Notes: generated by a model not told the origin, from the sequence alone. A stretch of DNA of 64,000 bases from SFLA01 sp964485815 (GCA_964485815.1 CAZAJX010000002.1:22074-86073), one strand, 5' to 3'; positions 32,464-41,944 are shown, numbered from the stretch's first letter. Translations and numbers: made by a program.

Positions 32464-34203
32464 ATGAGCGTTTTAACTTTTGACAGCACATCTTTTTATA
32501 AAAACGGCGTTAAGCACCGTATATTATCAGGCGCAATGCACTATTTTCGCATACCGCGAGAATACTGGAAAGACAGACTTGAAAAACTGCGTCAATGCGG
32601 TTTTAATACTGTTGAAACCTATGTGTGCTGGAACCTTCACGAACCTGAAGAAGGCGTTTTTGACTTTACGGGAAACCTTGATCTCGGCGCATACATAGAC
32701 GTTGCCAAGGAAGTAGGTCTGGATGTATATCTCCGTCCGGGACCTTACATATGTGCAGAATGGGAATTCGGAGGACTCCCCTATTGGCTTCATAAATATC
32801 CGAATATATCTTTGCGCTGTTACGATAAACTTTATCTCAAAAAGGTCACGCCTTATCTTGAAAAAGTATTTGATATTGCCCGCCCGAGAATGGCTGAAAA
32901 CGGCGGCAATATTATAATGATGCAGATAGAAAACGAATACGGATCATACGGTAATGATAAAAAATACCTGAATTGGGTAAAAGAAAAATATATCGAATAC
33001 GGCGCAACCTGTCTTCTCTGTACCTCCGATGGACCTTCTTATTGGATGCTCAAGGGCGGCGCGGTAGATAACGTGCTTGCCACCGTCAACTTCGGTTCAA
33101 ATCCCGAAGGAGCTTTCGCGACTCTTAAAGAGTTTCGTTCCGAACAGCCTCCTATGTGCAGTGAATTCTGGTGTGGCTGGTTCGAACATTGGGGAGATCA
33201 AAGACACGCCAGAAGCGCAGATGATGTGGCTGATAACTACGACAGGCTGTTAAAGCAAGGCGGCAGTATAAACTTTTATATGTTCCATGGCGGCACTAAT
33301 TTCGGATTTATGAACGGCGCTAACCATCAGGAAAAATACGAGCCTACCGTTACGAGTTACGATTATTACGCTCCCCTTTCCGAAGCGGGTGATTTAACGG
33401 AATGCTATTATAAGCTTCGTGAGGTAAATGAAAAACATTTCGGTACTCTGCCTCCCCTCACGGTCAGAAATACCGTTAAAAAGGCTTACGGCGCGTTGGA
33501 GATGCACTCTTGCGGCGATCTTTGGAATAATCTTGATACCATTTCCCGCAAAATTTCCTCCGCATCGCCGAAATATATGGAAGATATAGGTCAGGATTAC
33601 GGATACACGCTTTACCGCACGGTAATTAAAGGTCCGTTTTACAATCAGCCTCTCACAATGCCCGGTATGCGGGACAGAGCGATTGTTTATCTGGACGGAA
33701 AACGTATCGGATTGGTTGAAAACGGATACGCCTTTGATGATATACGGCTTGACGATCATTCCAACGGATTATATTCTCTTGATATTCTTACCGAGAATAT
33801 GGGCAGAGTAAATTACGGTATGAACGTGGGTGACAAAAAAGGTCTTAATAAGGTTATGCTGGATCTGCAGCATTTGTTCGATTGGGAAATATACCCTCTC
33901 GATATGCGAGATCTTAATAATCTTGAGAACAACGGAACTTCTTTACCTGCGTTTTTTAAGGGCGAGCTTGTTATTGATGACGAGCCCTGTGATACCTTCC
34001 TTAAGCCAAGCGGCTTTTCTCACGGCTTTATTACCGTAAACGGAAAGAATATCGGAAGATATTACAACGAAAGAGGACCGCAAAAGACTTTGTACGTCCC
34101 TGCCCCTTTCCTTAAAAAGGGCAAAAACGAGATCGTTGTTTTTGAAACCGATTCCGTATGCGACGGAATGATCGAATTTACCGATACATACGATTTAGGA
34201 TAA
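32464..34203 (+). CDS. Beta-galactosidase, glycoside hydrolase family 35
   Basis: 579 residues without a signal peptide. The GH35 TIM barrel is clear: RILSGAMHYFRIPREYW, GFNTVETYVCWNLHEP, RPGPYICAEWEFGGLPYWL, the acid/base Glu158 in QIENEYGSYG, and the nucleophile Glu234 in CSEFWCGWF; MFHGGTNFGFMNG follows. A C-terminal beta-domain includes ITVNGKNIGRYY and PAPFLKKGKNEIVVFE. Hydrolyses terminal beta-galactose in the cytosol, so it depends on an importer such as the ABC system downstream in the window. RBS is AGAGAAGT-like before ATG 32464. Confidence 0.95.
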   Translation: MSVLTFDSTSFYKNGVKHRILSGAMHYFRIPREYWKDRLEKLRQCGFNTVETYVCWNLHEPEEGVFDFTGNLDLGAYIDVAKEVGLDVYLRPGPYICAEWEFGGLPYWLHKYPNISLRCYDKLYLKKVTPYLEKVFDIARPRMAENGGNIIMMQIENEYGSYGNDKKYLNWVKEKYIEYGATCLLCTSDGPSYWMLKGGAVDNVLATVNFGSNPEGAFATLKEFRSEQPPMCSEFWCGWFEHWGDQRHARSADDVADNYDRLLKQGGSINFYMFHGGTNFGFMNGANHQEKYEPTVTSYDYYAPLSEAGDLTECYYKLREVNEKHFGTLPPLTVRNTVKKAYGALEMHSCGDLWNNLDTISRKISSASPKYMEDIGQDYGYTLYRTVIKGPFYNQPLTMPGMRDRAIVYLDGKRIGLVENGYAFDDIRLDDHSNGLYSLDILTENMGRVNYGMNVGDKKGLNKVMLDLQHLFDWEIYPLDMRDLNNLENNGTSLPAFFKGELVIDDEPCDTFLKPSGFSHGFITVNGKNIGRYYNERGPQKTLYVPAPFLKKGKNEIVVFETDSVCDGMIEFTDTYDLG

Positions 34204-34533
34204 ATCACCCCGAGGAAAAATTAAACGCCTTGCACGAGCAAGGCATTTCAGAGCGAAGACAAAGTCGGTCTTTACGTGCTTGAAAAGAAAGAAAAAGAAT
34301 AGCCAAAAGAAAAAAGTATGCTTTTTTGAAAACGGAAGCATACTTTTCTTTTTATATAAGGAACAAAAAATATTGATTTTTTCAAGCACTTTCACGAAAA
34401 GCTCGACTACCGCAGATTACTACGCCTACGCTCGCTTTTCGTGAAAAATACCTGCCTTTGTCCCACTCTGCCCAACCTGCAGACTTTGTCTGCAGGTTGA
34501 AATGCCTTGCACGAGCAAGGCATTTTTTGCATT
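34204..34533. repeat. Gene-free stretch with duplicated and nested hairpins
   Basis: No ORF. GCCTTGCACGAGCAAGGC appears at 34227 and 34504, each followed by ATTT and a CATTTCAGAG-type tail. Between them are AAAAGTATGCTT/AAGCATACTTTT (34313-34324 / 34337-34348, then CTTTTTA), TTTCACGAAAAGC/GCTTTTCGTGAAA (34390-34402 / 34434-34446) and CAACCTGCAGAC/GTCTGCAGGTTG (34473-34484 / 34488-34499). Some stems probably terminate the GH35 and lipoprotein transcripts; the duplication suggests an inserted or rearranged segment. Confidence 0.7.
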
Positions 34534-36099
34534 TCAGAGAGATGAAGTTCCGAAAAATGATGCACGATTGGGAATTACAACGCCTTCGGGGCTGAAGGTC
34601 TGGGTGGATTCTTCTTTAAACGTTACGGTTTCGCCCTCGATAACGAATTTTGCGTCGATCTTAACGGAGTGAGAAATAAAGCAATGAGTTTCCGTATCAA
34701 CAACAACGGTTACTTTTGCTTCTTTTATATCGGCGCTGTCAGCGTACGCGAACAAGCCGTAATACTCTTCACCGTAGATCTGATATACGTAAATATCAAC
34801 AAATTCGGTTGCCATTTCGTCCTTAAGTGTATAAGTGAACGTTGCGGTTCCGTCACCGTTATCGGTGTAATTAAAATCTTTTCCGTAGGAAAGATCAATA
34901 TCGTAGCACACCCATTCATCATAAACGAGTTTGGGAAGAAGGTTGTACTCAATGCTATCAACGGCGGAATCAAGAATCTTATAATAGATCTTGCCGTCCT
35001 CAAAATAATAACGGTATTTATAAGCAGTGCCGTCGATAATGATATCGTAAAACATAGCGTACTTGTTCAGATCGACGCCATCGTAGTTCATATCGATATC
35101 AAAGGTAACGTCATCGTTAAATCCGTATCCGTTTACCTTGTATTTTCTTACTACCTCACCTTTATAGTACTCCTGAGCCTTCACATACTCGTGAGATAAT
35201 GAGGCATACATAGCTTCTACTCCGCCAACGTGAGTATAACCTGTATCAAGAATAACGACGCTTACGTTTTCATTAATATTGGAAACTGCGGAAACAGCTT
35301 GAATAGTAATGTCAATGGTCTGATCCATAGATTCCATTACGAAGACAAACGAAAGATCTTCGGAAATCAGATATCCTTCAGAGTTAACGATCACTTTATA
35401 ATCACAAGTGATCTCTTCATCCTGTTTGATGTACTCACCATCGCTACCCATATACTCAGCAAACAGATCGTAAGGCAACGTGCCCGAAAACGTTAACTCG
35501 TAGCTGCCGTCATCCATAGGAGTAACCGTGCAGTTTTCATATATATAGTCTTGAAAAGACTCGTCATCATCTTCGGAGTAAGATTCGAAAATAACTATTT
35601 TAACGTATTCTTCAAATTCGTCCTCAGTGCAATCAAATGAAAGCCGAACATTGTTTGAATTTGAATAGCCTTTTCCGTTTTTATAATAAAAGTTTCCGTT
35701 ACCGTTGTCGGACGTGAAGGAATAGCTCAACATTGCATCTTCGGTACCCAGCGCGTTTCCTTTACTGCGGTAAGAGATAGACTGCGTGGAAACATTACCG
35801 TTACCGAGATCCATCACGTAAGACTGCTCTGAATCCTGGATATAGGAACTCGCTTCTTGAGCTTTCATATCAGCATACTCGACGATCTCTTTGGCAGTCA
35901 TAGAAGCCATAGGATTCTCCTGAACAAACTCGGAAGCTTCGTCGGAAACCTCGGGAGCTGATTCATCGCTTATCTCAGCAGATATATCGGTACTCATATC
36001 ACTTTCCTCTACAGGAGTGCTGACACTCGGACCGAATACGCAGGAAGATACGAGAACAGTAATTAATAAAATACAAATAAACAGTGATAAATTTTTCAT
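34534..36099 (-). CDS. Large lipoprotein with two similar beta-rich halves
   Basis: 521 residues. A lipoprotein signal ends LVSSC, followed by a Ser/Glu/Asp-rich linker (25-65). Two similar halves follow: about 70-275 (TLPYDLFAEYMG, VNSEGYLISEDLSFVF) and 280-515 (NYTDNGDGTATFTYTL, DTETHCFISHSVKIDAKFVI), resembling LolA-like or DUF6612-type surface lipoproteins. Function unknown. RBS is GGAGGATAAGC. It has its own promoter and is divergent to the MATE gene. It resembles in general style the other large lipoprotein at 46.0-47.5 kb. Confidence 0.75.
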   Translation of the reverse strand: MKNLSLFICILLITVLVSSCVFGPSVSTPVEESDMSTDISAEISDESAPEVSDEASEFVQENPMASMTAKEIVEYADMKAQEASSYIQDSEQSYVMDLGNGNVSTQSISYRSKGNALGTEDAMLSYSFTSDNGNGNFYYKNGKGYSNSNNVRLSFDCTEDEFEEYVKIVIFESYSEDDDESFQDYIYENCTVTPMDDGSYELTFSGTLPYDLFAEYMGSDGEYIKQDEEITCDYKVIVNSEGYLISEDLSFVFVMESMDQTIDITIQAVSAVSNINENVSVVILDTGYTHVGGVEAMYASLSHEYVKAQEYYKGEVVRKYKVNGYGFNDDVTFDIDMNYDGVDLNKYAMFYDIIIDGTAYKYRYYFEDGKIYYKILDSAVDSIEYNLLPKLVYDEWVCYDIDLSYGKDFNYTDNGDGTATFTYTLKDEMATEFVDIYVYQIYGEEYYGLFAYADSADIKEAKVTVVVDTETHCFISHSVKIDAKFVIEGETVTFKEESTQTFSPEGVVIPNRASFFGTSSL

Positions 36100-36123
36100 A
36101 GCTTATCCTCCTTTTTCTATTAT

Positions 36124-36152
36124 ATTATAACAATAATCGAACAACTTGTCAA
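36124..36152 (-). promoter_or_regulatory. Promoter of the large lipoprotein gene
   Basis: Minus strand TTGACA (36152-36147), 17-bp spacer, TATAAT (36129-36124): a near-perfect sigma-A promoter. Confidence 0.75.
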
Positions 36153-36159
36153 CACTATA

Positions 36160-36188
36160 TTGATTTGAACAAAAATTAGTGCTAAAAT
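36160..36188 (+). promoter_or_regulatory. Promoter of the MATE gene
   Basis: TTGATT (36160-36165), 17-bp spacer, TAAAAT (36183-36188). Divergent to the lipoprotein promoter. Confidence 0.55.
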
Positions 36189-36217
36189 ACATAGGAAACT
36201 GAAAAGCGGTGAATAAA

Positions 36218-37654
36218 ATGAATTTATTAACAGGGTATTTTAACCCAAAATACATATTAAGAAAAAAAGAAGTCCTCGGTGAGTTGCCGGGTACCAAAAG
36301 CGCTCTCGCACAATTTTTCAAAGTGGCTTGGCCATCTATGCTGGAGAGCATTCTGCTGAGTCTTGTTTCTTTTATTGATACTCAGATGGTATCTGTTATC
36401 GGCACGGATGCGGTTGCCGCCGTTGGTGTAACGGGACAGCCGAGAATGATCTTTTATGCCGTGTTCTTTGCTATAAATATAGGCGTTACCGCTATTGTAA
36501 GCCGAAGAACCGGACAAAACGAAATGAAGGGTGCAAGGGACTGTCTTGCCCAATCCGTTTCCTTGACGGCAATTCTCGGAGTAGTTTTGTGCTCCATAGC
36601 GATTGCGCTTGCAGAGCCCCTCGTTAGTCTGGCGGGCGCTGATACCGACATTCTTGCGGATTCGGCAGCATATTTCAGAATTACCATGGCGGGCATGCTG
36701 TTTACAAGTATCGGTATGACCATAAACGCCGCCCACAGAGGTACGGGAAGAACCCGAATCTCTATGGTTACAAATATTACGGCAAACCTTGTAAACTGTC
36801 TGCTTAACTACATTCTTATAAGCGAAAACTTCCTTAACAACGCTTTGAATATTACTCCTATCGGTGTAGAGGGTGCCGCCGTTGCTACTCTTATAGGTAA
36901 CGTGGTTTCCTGCCTGATGTCGATATGGACGGTATTTTGTGATAAAAAATCGGTATTATATATCAAATTAAAAGAGTGCTTCGTAATACGAAAGGACATT
37001 CTTAAACTCCACGCAAGCGTTAGCAGAAATGCCGCGATAGAACAGATATTTTTAAGAATCGGTTTCTTCCTCACAGCTTTAATGGTTAACGAGCTGGGCA
37101 CGCCTTCCATTTCAACAAACACCATATGTATGAGTATACTTACACTTTCCTTCTGCCTGGGCGACGGATTGGGAGTAGGTACATCAGCTTTGGTGGGAAT
37201 GAATCTGGGAAAGAACAGAAAAGACCTTTCCCTGCTGTACGGAAGTCTTGGACAGCGGGTCGGCGCAATTTGCTCGGCAATGTTTATGGTCATATTCTTC
37301 CTGTTCGGAACGGATATGGTTTCCTGGTTTGTTCCTGCGGACGATCCCAACGGCGAGTTTATTATGCACGCCGCCGAATACATTATGTTACTCCTCGCAC
37401 TTACTATGCCTGCACAGATCTCAATGGTTGTCTATACCGGTTGCCTGCGCGGTGCGGGAGATACTTTCTTTGTAGCTATCAGTTCGCTGCTTTCCATAGC
37501 TATTGTTCGTCCTTTGTTCACCTATATTTTCGCATATCCTTTGGGATTCGGCGTTATAGGCGCATACGGCGCGTTGCTGGTGGACCATTATTTCAGATTG
37601 CTTATCTGTTGGATGCGGTTTAAAGGCGAAAAATGGGCAAAAATCAAGATATAA
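36218..37654 (+). CDS. MATE family efflux transporter
   Basis: 478 residues with about 12 TM segments in two similar halves. Typical MATE marks are AWPSMLESILLSLVSFIDTQMVS, shown in part, FFAINIGVTAIVSRRTGQNE, and in the second half GDGLGVGTSALVGMNLGKN. It exports cationic drugs or other organic compounds by sodium or proton antiport. ATG 36218 is preferred; a GTG 9 bases upstream forms part of its GGTGA ribosome site. Monocistronic between a promoter and a bidirectional terminator. Confidence 0.92.
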   Translation: MNLLTGYFNPKYILRKKEVLGELPGTKSALAQFFKVAWPSMLESILLSLVSFIDTQMVSVIGTDAVAAVGVTGQPRMIFYAVFFAINIGVTAIVSRRTGQNEMKGARDCLAQSVSLTAILGVVLCSIAIALAEPLVSLAGADTDILADSAAYFRITMAGMLFTSIGMTINAAHRGTGRTRISMVTNITANLVNCLLNYILISENFLNNALNITPIGVEGAAVATLIGNVVSCLMSIWTVFCDKKSVLYIKLKECFVIRKDILKLHASVSRNAAIEQIFLRIGFFLTALMVNELGTPSISTNTICMSILTLSFCLGDGLGVGTSALVGMNLGKNRKDLSLLYGSLGQRVGAICSAMFMVIFFLFGTDMVSWFVPADDPNGEFIMHAAEYIMLLLALTMPAQISMVVYTGCLRGAGDTFFVAISSLLSIAIVRPLFTYIFAYPLGFGVIGAYGALLVDHYFRLLICWMRFKGEKWAKIKI

Positions 37655-37673
37655 TACACAAAATCAATCAAAA

Positions 37674-37709
37674 AAAATTACGGACGGCTTTTACGCCGTC
37701 CGTAATTTT
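37674..37709. terminator. Bidirectional terminator between MATE and GH20 genes
   Basis: AAAATTACGGACGGC (37674-37688) pairs with GCCGTCCGTAATTTT (37695-37709), a 15-bp perfect stem. Confidence 0.9.
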
Positions 37710-37722
37710 GTGCTTAATTCAA

Positions 37723-39498
37723 TTAATCAAACATTGCTCTCTTCATAAGGTCAACGATGAGTGCAAGCTCGCTGGTCTTGTTTTCTCTTCTCCAAGCGGT
37801 TTCGTACTCTTCGCTCCAACGGAGGAAGTTGCTTCTGTATTCACCAAGCTCTCTGCCGTCAAGCAGACGTGCAAAGGCGAGATTGATGTATGCGGTAGCT
37901 TCTGCGGCAAGAGAAAGATCGTGCAGTATTTCGCCGCTTCCCAGCTTGCGGAAGGAATCAGCAATGGCGAAGCAACGCTCTGCGTTTTCAACAAACTCGG
38001 GCGCATCCTCGGTTTCGGGCATCTTACCCCAGTAATTGCGCATACCGTGATACCACTGAACGAACAGACCCCAGCTCATCTTCATTTCGCAATCACCGAG
38101 GGATTTTACCATAGAGAGAGTAACTCCGGTGTGATCGTCATAAAGGAGATTGCTTACGTCACAATCAAAATCCTTGGAATATGCGTCTGTTGCGTTGTTC
38201 CAAGCCTTAGCCGCGCCGAGAACTATACCGTACAACGTGCAGTTAAGAGAGCAAACGTGACCGTAATCGCCCCAAGAGGTATTGAGCAGACCGAGAGCGC
38301 CGTTCTGTACACCGCCGTCTATCATACCGATGATATTGGGCTTTGCATAGTTGATAACTTCACAGAAGTGGTTCCAGCAGGAAGTGCCGGGGCAAACGAT
38401 CTGAGGAAGTCCGCTCTGTGCGAATTTCTCGATATTGCCGATGTTGGGGGTATTGCTGTAATCCCAGCAAAGCATTATCATATCCTTGGGGAAGGAATCG
38501 AGAATTTCGGGATGGTGCAACGCGATATCACCCCACATCATAACGGTCTTTCCGCGGGAGGATACGTGGTTTATAAGCTTGGTGGTAAATTCAAGATACA
38601 AAGCACCCTTGTCCTTACCCTTGTTTCTGCCGTTGCAAAGGTCGAAGGTTTCATCACAGCAGATGTTGAAGTATTTGCTTCTGAACAAAGGTATGTACTG
38701 GTCGATAAGTGACTTTATAAGCTCAAAGGATTCGGGATTGGAAGCATCGATGGTATGATGCAGCATACGGTTGAGCCAGAGGTTAGGATCGGGAGTAAAC
38801 TCATCAAGCTCGCAGAGATGCTTGTATTCCTTGGTTTCCAGCAGTCTGTAAAGATGGCCGAAGGTGGAAAGCGAAGGAATAAAATCTATAAAGTTTTCGT
38901 AGCAGTAATCGTCAAGCTCCAGAATCTCCTCTGCGGTGAGATAGCCGTGAGGTTCAAGGAAGCAACGGTATTCGTTAAAATCGAATGCATGCTCGATGTA
39001 AAGCTGGAGAGAGTTCATCTTGTAATAAGCGATGAAATCTATAAGCTTTTTAACGCCTTCAACGGTAGGAACTCTGCCGCGGGAAACGTCGTGATAAAAG
39101 CCTCTGTGAGCCATATCGGGCTCATCCTCGATAGAGCAAAGAGGAATACGTCCGTCAGAAGCGCGGAGAAGCTGGCGGAGTGTCTGTATTCCGTAGAATG
39201 CGCCCGCAAGAGAAGGTGCGGAAATTCTGATAGCATCCTCGGTACAAACGAGAGTATATTTCTCGCTGTTTTCCTGATCGCCTGCACATACGGTTATGCA
39301 TTTTTGCATATTCTCTGCACCAAAGGCTTTATTGATCTTGGAAGCAACGGAGGTTTCTTTTTCAAGCTCTGATTTGAGAGTTTGACAAGCCTTGAAAATA
39401 CGGCTGTCGCAAAGGGGGTTCATTACGATGTTCCAACCGCCTATATATACGGTAGACTCATCTGTTTCAATCATTTTAGGGCAAGGTATTACGTTCAT
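37723..39498 (-). CDS. Beta-N-acetylhexosaminidase-like, glycoside hydrolase family 20
   Basis: 591 residues, no signal peptide. An N-terminal GH20b-type domain (1-115, ending GIQTLRQLLR) precedes the GH20 barrel: HRGFYHDVSRGRVPT, MNSLQLYIEHAF, PSLSTFGH, and the catalytic Asp282-Glu283 pair in NICCDETFDL, then MMWGDIALHHPE. It cleaves terminal GlcNAc or GalNAc. The barrel diverges from classic hexosaminidases, so specificity is open. ATG 39498 follows AGGAGG; the ORF upstream extension covers the promoter and is rejected. Links logically to nagB. Confidence 0.87.
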   Translation of the reverse strand: MNVIPCPKMIETDESTVYIGGWNIVMNPLCDSRIFKACQTLKSELEKETSVASKINKAFGAENMQKCITVCAGDQENSEKYTLVCTEDAIRISAPSLAGAFYGIQTLRQLLRASDGRIPLCSIEDEPDMAHRGFYHDVSRGRVPTVEGVKKLIDFIAYYKMNSLQLYIEHAFDFNEYRCFLEPHGYLTAEEILELDDYCYENFIDFIPSLSTFGHLYRLLETKEYKHLCELDEFTPDPNLWLNRMLHHTIDASNPESFELIKSLIDQYIPLFRSKYFNICCDETFDLCNGRNKGKDKGALYLEFTTKLINHVSSRGKTVMMWGDIALHHPEILDSFPKDMIMLCWDYSNTPNIGNIEKFAQSGLPQIVCPGTSCWNHFCEVINYAKPNIIGMIDGGVQNGALGLLNTSWGDYGHVCSLNCTLYGIVLGAAKAWNNATDAYSKDFDCDVSNLLYDDHTGVTLSMVKSLGDCEMKMSWGLFVQWYHGMRNYWGKMPETEDAPEFVENAERCFAIADSFRKLGSGEILHDLSLAAEATAYINLAFARLLDGRELGEYRSNFLRWSEEYETAWRRENKTSELALIVDLMKRAMFD

Positions 39499-39534
39499 AC
39501 TTTTCCTCCTGAAATAACATAAATTTCTATATTG

Positions 39535-39563
39535 ATTATATATACCGACAGAGATTTTGTCAA
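39535..39563 (-). promoter_or_regulatory. Promoter of the GH20 gene
   Basis: Minus strand TTGACA (39563-39558), 17-bp spacer, TATAAT (39540-39535). Confidence 0.75.
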
Positions 39564-39584
39564 GTATAAAAGATTCGCTTCGCA

Positions 39585-39612
39585 TTGACAAAAAACAAAT
39601 ATATGGTATAAT
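39585..39612 (+). promoter_or_regulatory. Promoter of the PlsC-like gene
   Basis: TTGACA (39585-39590), 16-bp spacer, TATAAT (39607-39612). Divergent to the GH20 promoter. Confidence 0.75.
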
Positions 39613-39632
39613 TTGAGAGGAGTTGATTATAT

Positions 39633-40802
39633 ATGAAAAAATTTAAAAAGCCCCCTGCAATAATATATTACCCCGCGTATTTCATAATACGCGTATACTA
39701 CAGACTCGCATACGGCGTTACCGTTGACAGAAGCGGTATCAAGGATATGAAGGGCGCGGCAATAGTTCTTTGCCCCCACCTTTCCAACAGCGACCATTTT
39801 TTGACCGCGTTCGGTCTGTTTCCCCACCGTCCCACATTCGTTATGAGCGAGCATTTTGCGGGCTTCCCTATTTTGCGCCCCGTTATAAAGATGATGCGCG
39901 CGATAACGAAAAAGATGTTCTGCGCCGATGTGGGAACTATTATGAATATTCGCCGCGCTTTAAAATGCGGAAACACCATCGTTTTGTTTCCCGAAGGCAG
40001 ACTTACCTGGTACGGTCATTCTCTTGCCGTAACGGCGGGCACAGCAGAGCTTGTCAAGAGCTGCGGTGTTGACGTGTATTCGGTTACCGGTAACGGCGCG
40101 TATCTCACCTTTCCCAAATGGAGAAAGAAAAACCGCAAAGGCAAGATCAACATTACCACTGCAAAGCTGTTTGCCGCAGAAGAAATCAAAAAGCTTTCTC
40201 TTGAGGAAATAAGCGCACGTATTGATAAAGCTATTCTTCACGATGATGAGTTGGCGATGGCGGGGACCGAATACCGTTGCAAGGATATGACCGAAGGTCT
40301 TGACGGTATAGTTTACAAATGCCCTGAATGTATGAGCGAATTTAAAATGACCGCGAAAAACGATCATATTACCTGTGATGAGTGCGGTGCGGATGCGGTG
40401 CTGGACAACAAATACGTTTTGCACGGTTCAAGATTTTCAAGAATAAACGAATGGATGGAATGGCAGAAGCAATGTCTTGACCCCGAAAACGAAGTTCTTG
40501 AAAGCGAAGCCATATTCGGTACCAAAAACGAAAAAGGAAATATCGATCACCAAGCGGGCAAAGGCTTTGTAAAACTTGATAAAACGGGATTTTATATGAA
40601 GGGCGAAATTTCCGGTGAAGAATTGGAAGCCTTTTATCCTATAGACAAGCTGGGCGGATTCCCTATCACAGTCGGTTCAGCATTTGACGTTTATTATAAA
40701 AACAAATTGGTGTATATCCATCCCCTGCCCGATATGAGAACGGCAGTCAAATGGGTAACTTTACTTGACAGGATTCACGAGAATGGAAATAAAAACGATT
40801 AA
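39633..40802 (+). CDS. PlsC-like acyltransferase with C-terminal zinc ribbon
   Basis: 389 residues. The first 200 are an acyltransferase domain with HX4D (HLSNSD, His49-Asp54) and FPEGRLTW (119 on), as in 1-acylglycerol-3-phosphate acyltransferases. Unusually, a zinc ribbon follows: CPEC at 230-233 and CDEC at 248-251, then about 140 residues of beta-rich sequence (GFYMKGEISGEELEAFYPI). The role of the extra half is unknown. ATG 39633 follows GAGAGGAG. The MBL gene start overlaps its end by 20 bases, so they form an operon. Confidence 0.85.
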   Translation: MKKFKKPPAIIYYPAYFIIRVYYRLAYGVTVDRSGIKDMKGAAIVLCPHLSNSDHFLTAFGLFPHRPTFVMSEHFAGFPILRPVIKMMRAITKKMFCADVGTIMNIRRALKCGNTIVLFPEGRLTWYGHSLAVTAGTAELVKSCGVDVYSVTGNGAYLTFPKWRKKNRKGKINITTAKLFAAEEIKKLSLEEISARIDKAILHDDELAMAGTEYRCKDMTEGLDGIVYKCPECMSEFKMTAKNDHITCDECGADAVLDNKYVLHGSRFSRINEWMEWQKQCLDPENEVLESEAIFGTKNEKGNIDHQAGKGFVKLDKTGFYMKGEISGEELEAFYPIDKLGGFPITVGSAFDVYYKNKLVYIHPLPDMRTAVKWVTLLDRIHENGNKND

Positions 40803-41382
40803 TTGCGGTCTGCTCGGAACAAACTGCTACATACTTACCGAGGGTACGGATGCGGTCGTATTCGATCCCGACGGAGAAAAAGAAAAAATTTATTCGCTCC
40901 TTGAAGGATACGATCTCCGCGCTGTAATACTTACACACGGTCATTTTGACCATATCGGTGCGGTAGACGATATCTGCCGCGAAACAGGCGCAGATCTGTA
41001 TATAAACACTCTGGACGCGGAAATGCTTGAGGACGCTAATAAGAACGCCTCATTCCTGCTTCCCGGAAGCGATATAGTATGTACTACCACGCCTTTGTTT
41101 TTTGACGGTGATAATGAGATGTACTTTGGCGATATACACCTCAAGGTACTTCATACTCCCGGTCACACTAAAGGAAGCAGTTGTTTTATATGCGAAGATG
41201 TTCTGATTTCCGGTGACACGCTGTTTAAAAACGGGATCGGCAGGACGGACCTTTACGGCGGAGATACCGCTACTGAATACGAATCCATACGCAAGCTTTT
41301 CCGCTTGGATAAAGATTATACCGTTTATCCCGGACACGGACCGAAAACCACACTGAATCGTGAAAAAAGAGGATTAATTTAA
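40783..41382 (+). CDS. MBL-fold metallohydrolase (glyoxalase II-like)
   Basis: 199 residues with the metallo-beta-lactamase metal ligands: THGHFDHIG (HxHxDH), HTPGHTKGS, GDTLFKNGIG, and a final PGHGP His. The small size and layout are those of YcbL/glyoxalase-II-like hydrolases acting on thioesters, probably in the cytosol; the exact substrate is unknown. ATG 40783 is selected because the sequence from EIKTINCG matches the family; AGGA lies 9 bases upstream. It overlaps the acyltransferase gene by 20 bases. Confidence 0.9.
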   Translation: MEIKTINCGLLGTNCYILTEGTDAVVFDPDGEKEKIYSLLEGYDLRAVILTHGHFDHIGAVDDICRETGADLYINTLDAEMLEDANKNASFLLPGSDIVCTTTPLFFDGDNEMYFGDIHLKVLHTPGHTKGSSCFICEDVLISGDTLFKNGIGRTDLYGGDTATEYESIRKLFRLDKDYTVYPGHGPKTTLNREKRGLI

Positions 41383-41383
41383 A

Positions 41384-41410
41384 AAAAGAAAGCCCGACAT
41401 TATGTCGGGC
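41384..41410. terminator. Terminator between the MBL and cyclophilin genes
   Basis: GCCCGACA (41392-41399) pairs with TGTCGGGC (41403-41410); on the minus strand TTTCTTTTTTTAAATT follows, ending the cyclophilin transcript. On the plus strand AAAAAAAG precedes the stem. Confidence 0.8.
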
Positions 41411-41417
41411 AAAAGAA

Positions 41418-41909
41418 TTAATCAACTATTTCAATATCATCTATAACGATTGCGGTCTTGGGCACGTCGGAATAATAACCGTATCTGCCGGTATCTGTAC
41501 CTGCAATGGTATCAAGCACGTCAAAGCCATCGGTAAGGCAGCCGAACGCCGCATACTGACCGTCAAGATGAGGTGCGTTTTTGTGCATTACGAAAAACTG
41601 TGAGGATGCGGAGTTGGGATCCATGGTACGAGCCATTGACAGCACGCCGCGGGTATGGGCAATATCGTTACCGGCAAATCCGTTTCCTGCGAATTCACCT
41701 TTTATCGCCTTTGCGTCCTTGTGGGCAAAGGAAGGATCGAATCCGCCGCCCTGAATCATAAAGCCTTCGATAACGCGGTGGAAGATAAGTCCTTTATAAA
41801 AACCGCTTTTTGCGAGAGATACAAAGTTTTCTACGGTTTTGGGAGCTTTTTCAGGATAGAGTTCGGCAGTCATAACACCGAGGTCTTTAACTTTTATAAG
41901 TGCTTTCAT
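41418..41909 (-). CDS. Peptidyl-prolyl cis-trans isomerase, cyclophilin type
   Basis: A 163-residue cytosolic single-domain cyclophilin. It has TVENFVSLAKSGFYKGLIFHRVIEGF with the conserved Arg of the active site, shown partly as FHRVIEGFMIQGG, then MARTMDPNSASSQFFV, and FGCLTDGFDVLD. It accelerates proline isomerisation during folding. ATG 41909 follows AGAGGAATTGTAAA. Confidence 0.95.
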   Translation of the reverse strand: MKALIKVKDLGVMTAELYPEKAPKTVENFVSLAKSGFYKGLIFHRVIEGFMIQGGGFDPSFAHKDAKAIKGEFAGNGFAGNDIAHTRGVLSMARTMDPNSASSQFFVMHKNAPHLDGQYAAFGCLTDGFDVLDTIAGTDTGRYGYYSDVPKTAIVIDDIEIVD

Positions 41910-41944
41910 TTTACAATTCCTCTTTTACAAACTTATTTTTATAA

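Noticed and set aside
37633..38712. 359-codon ORF antisense to the GH20 gene
   Set aside because: Overlaps a gene with intact catalytic motifs; no homology to a known protein is visible.
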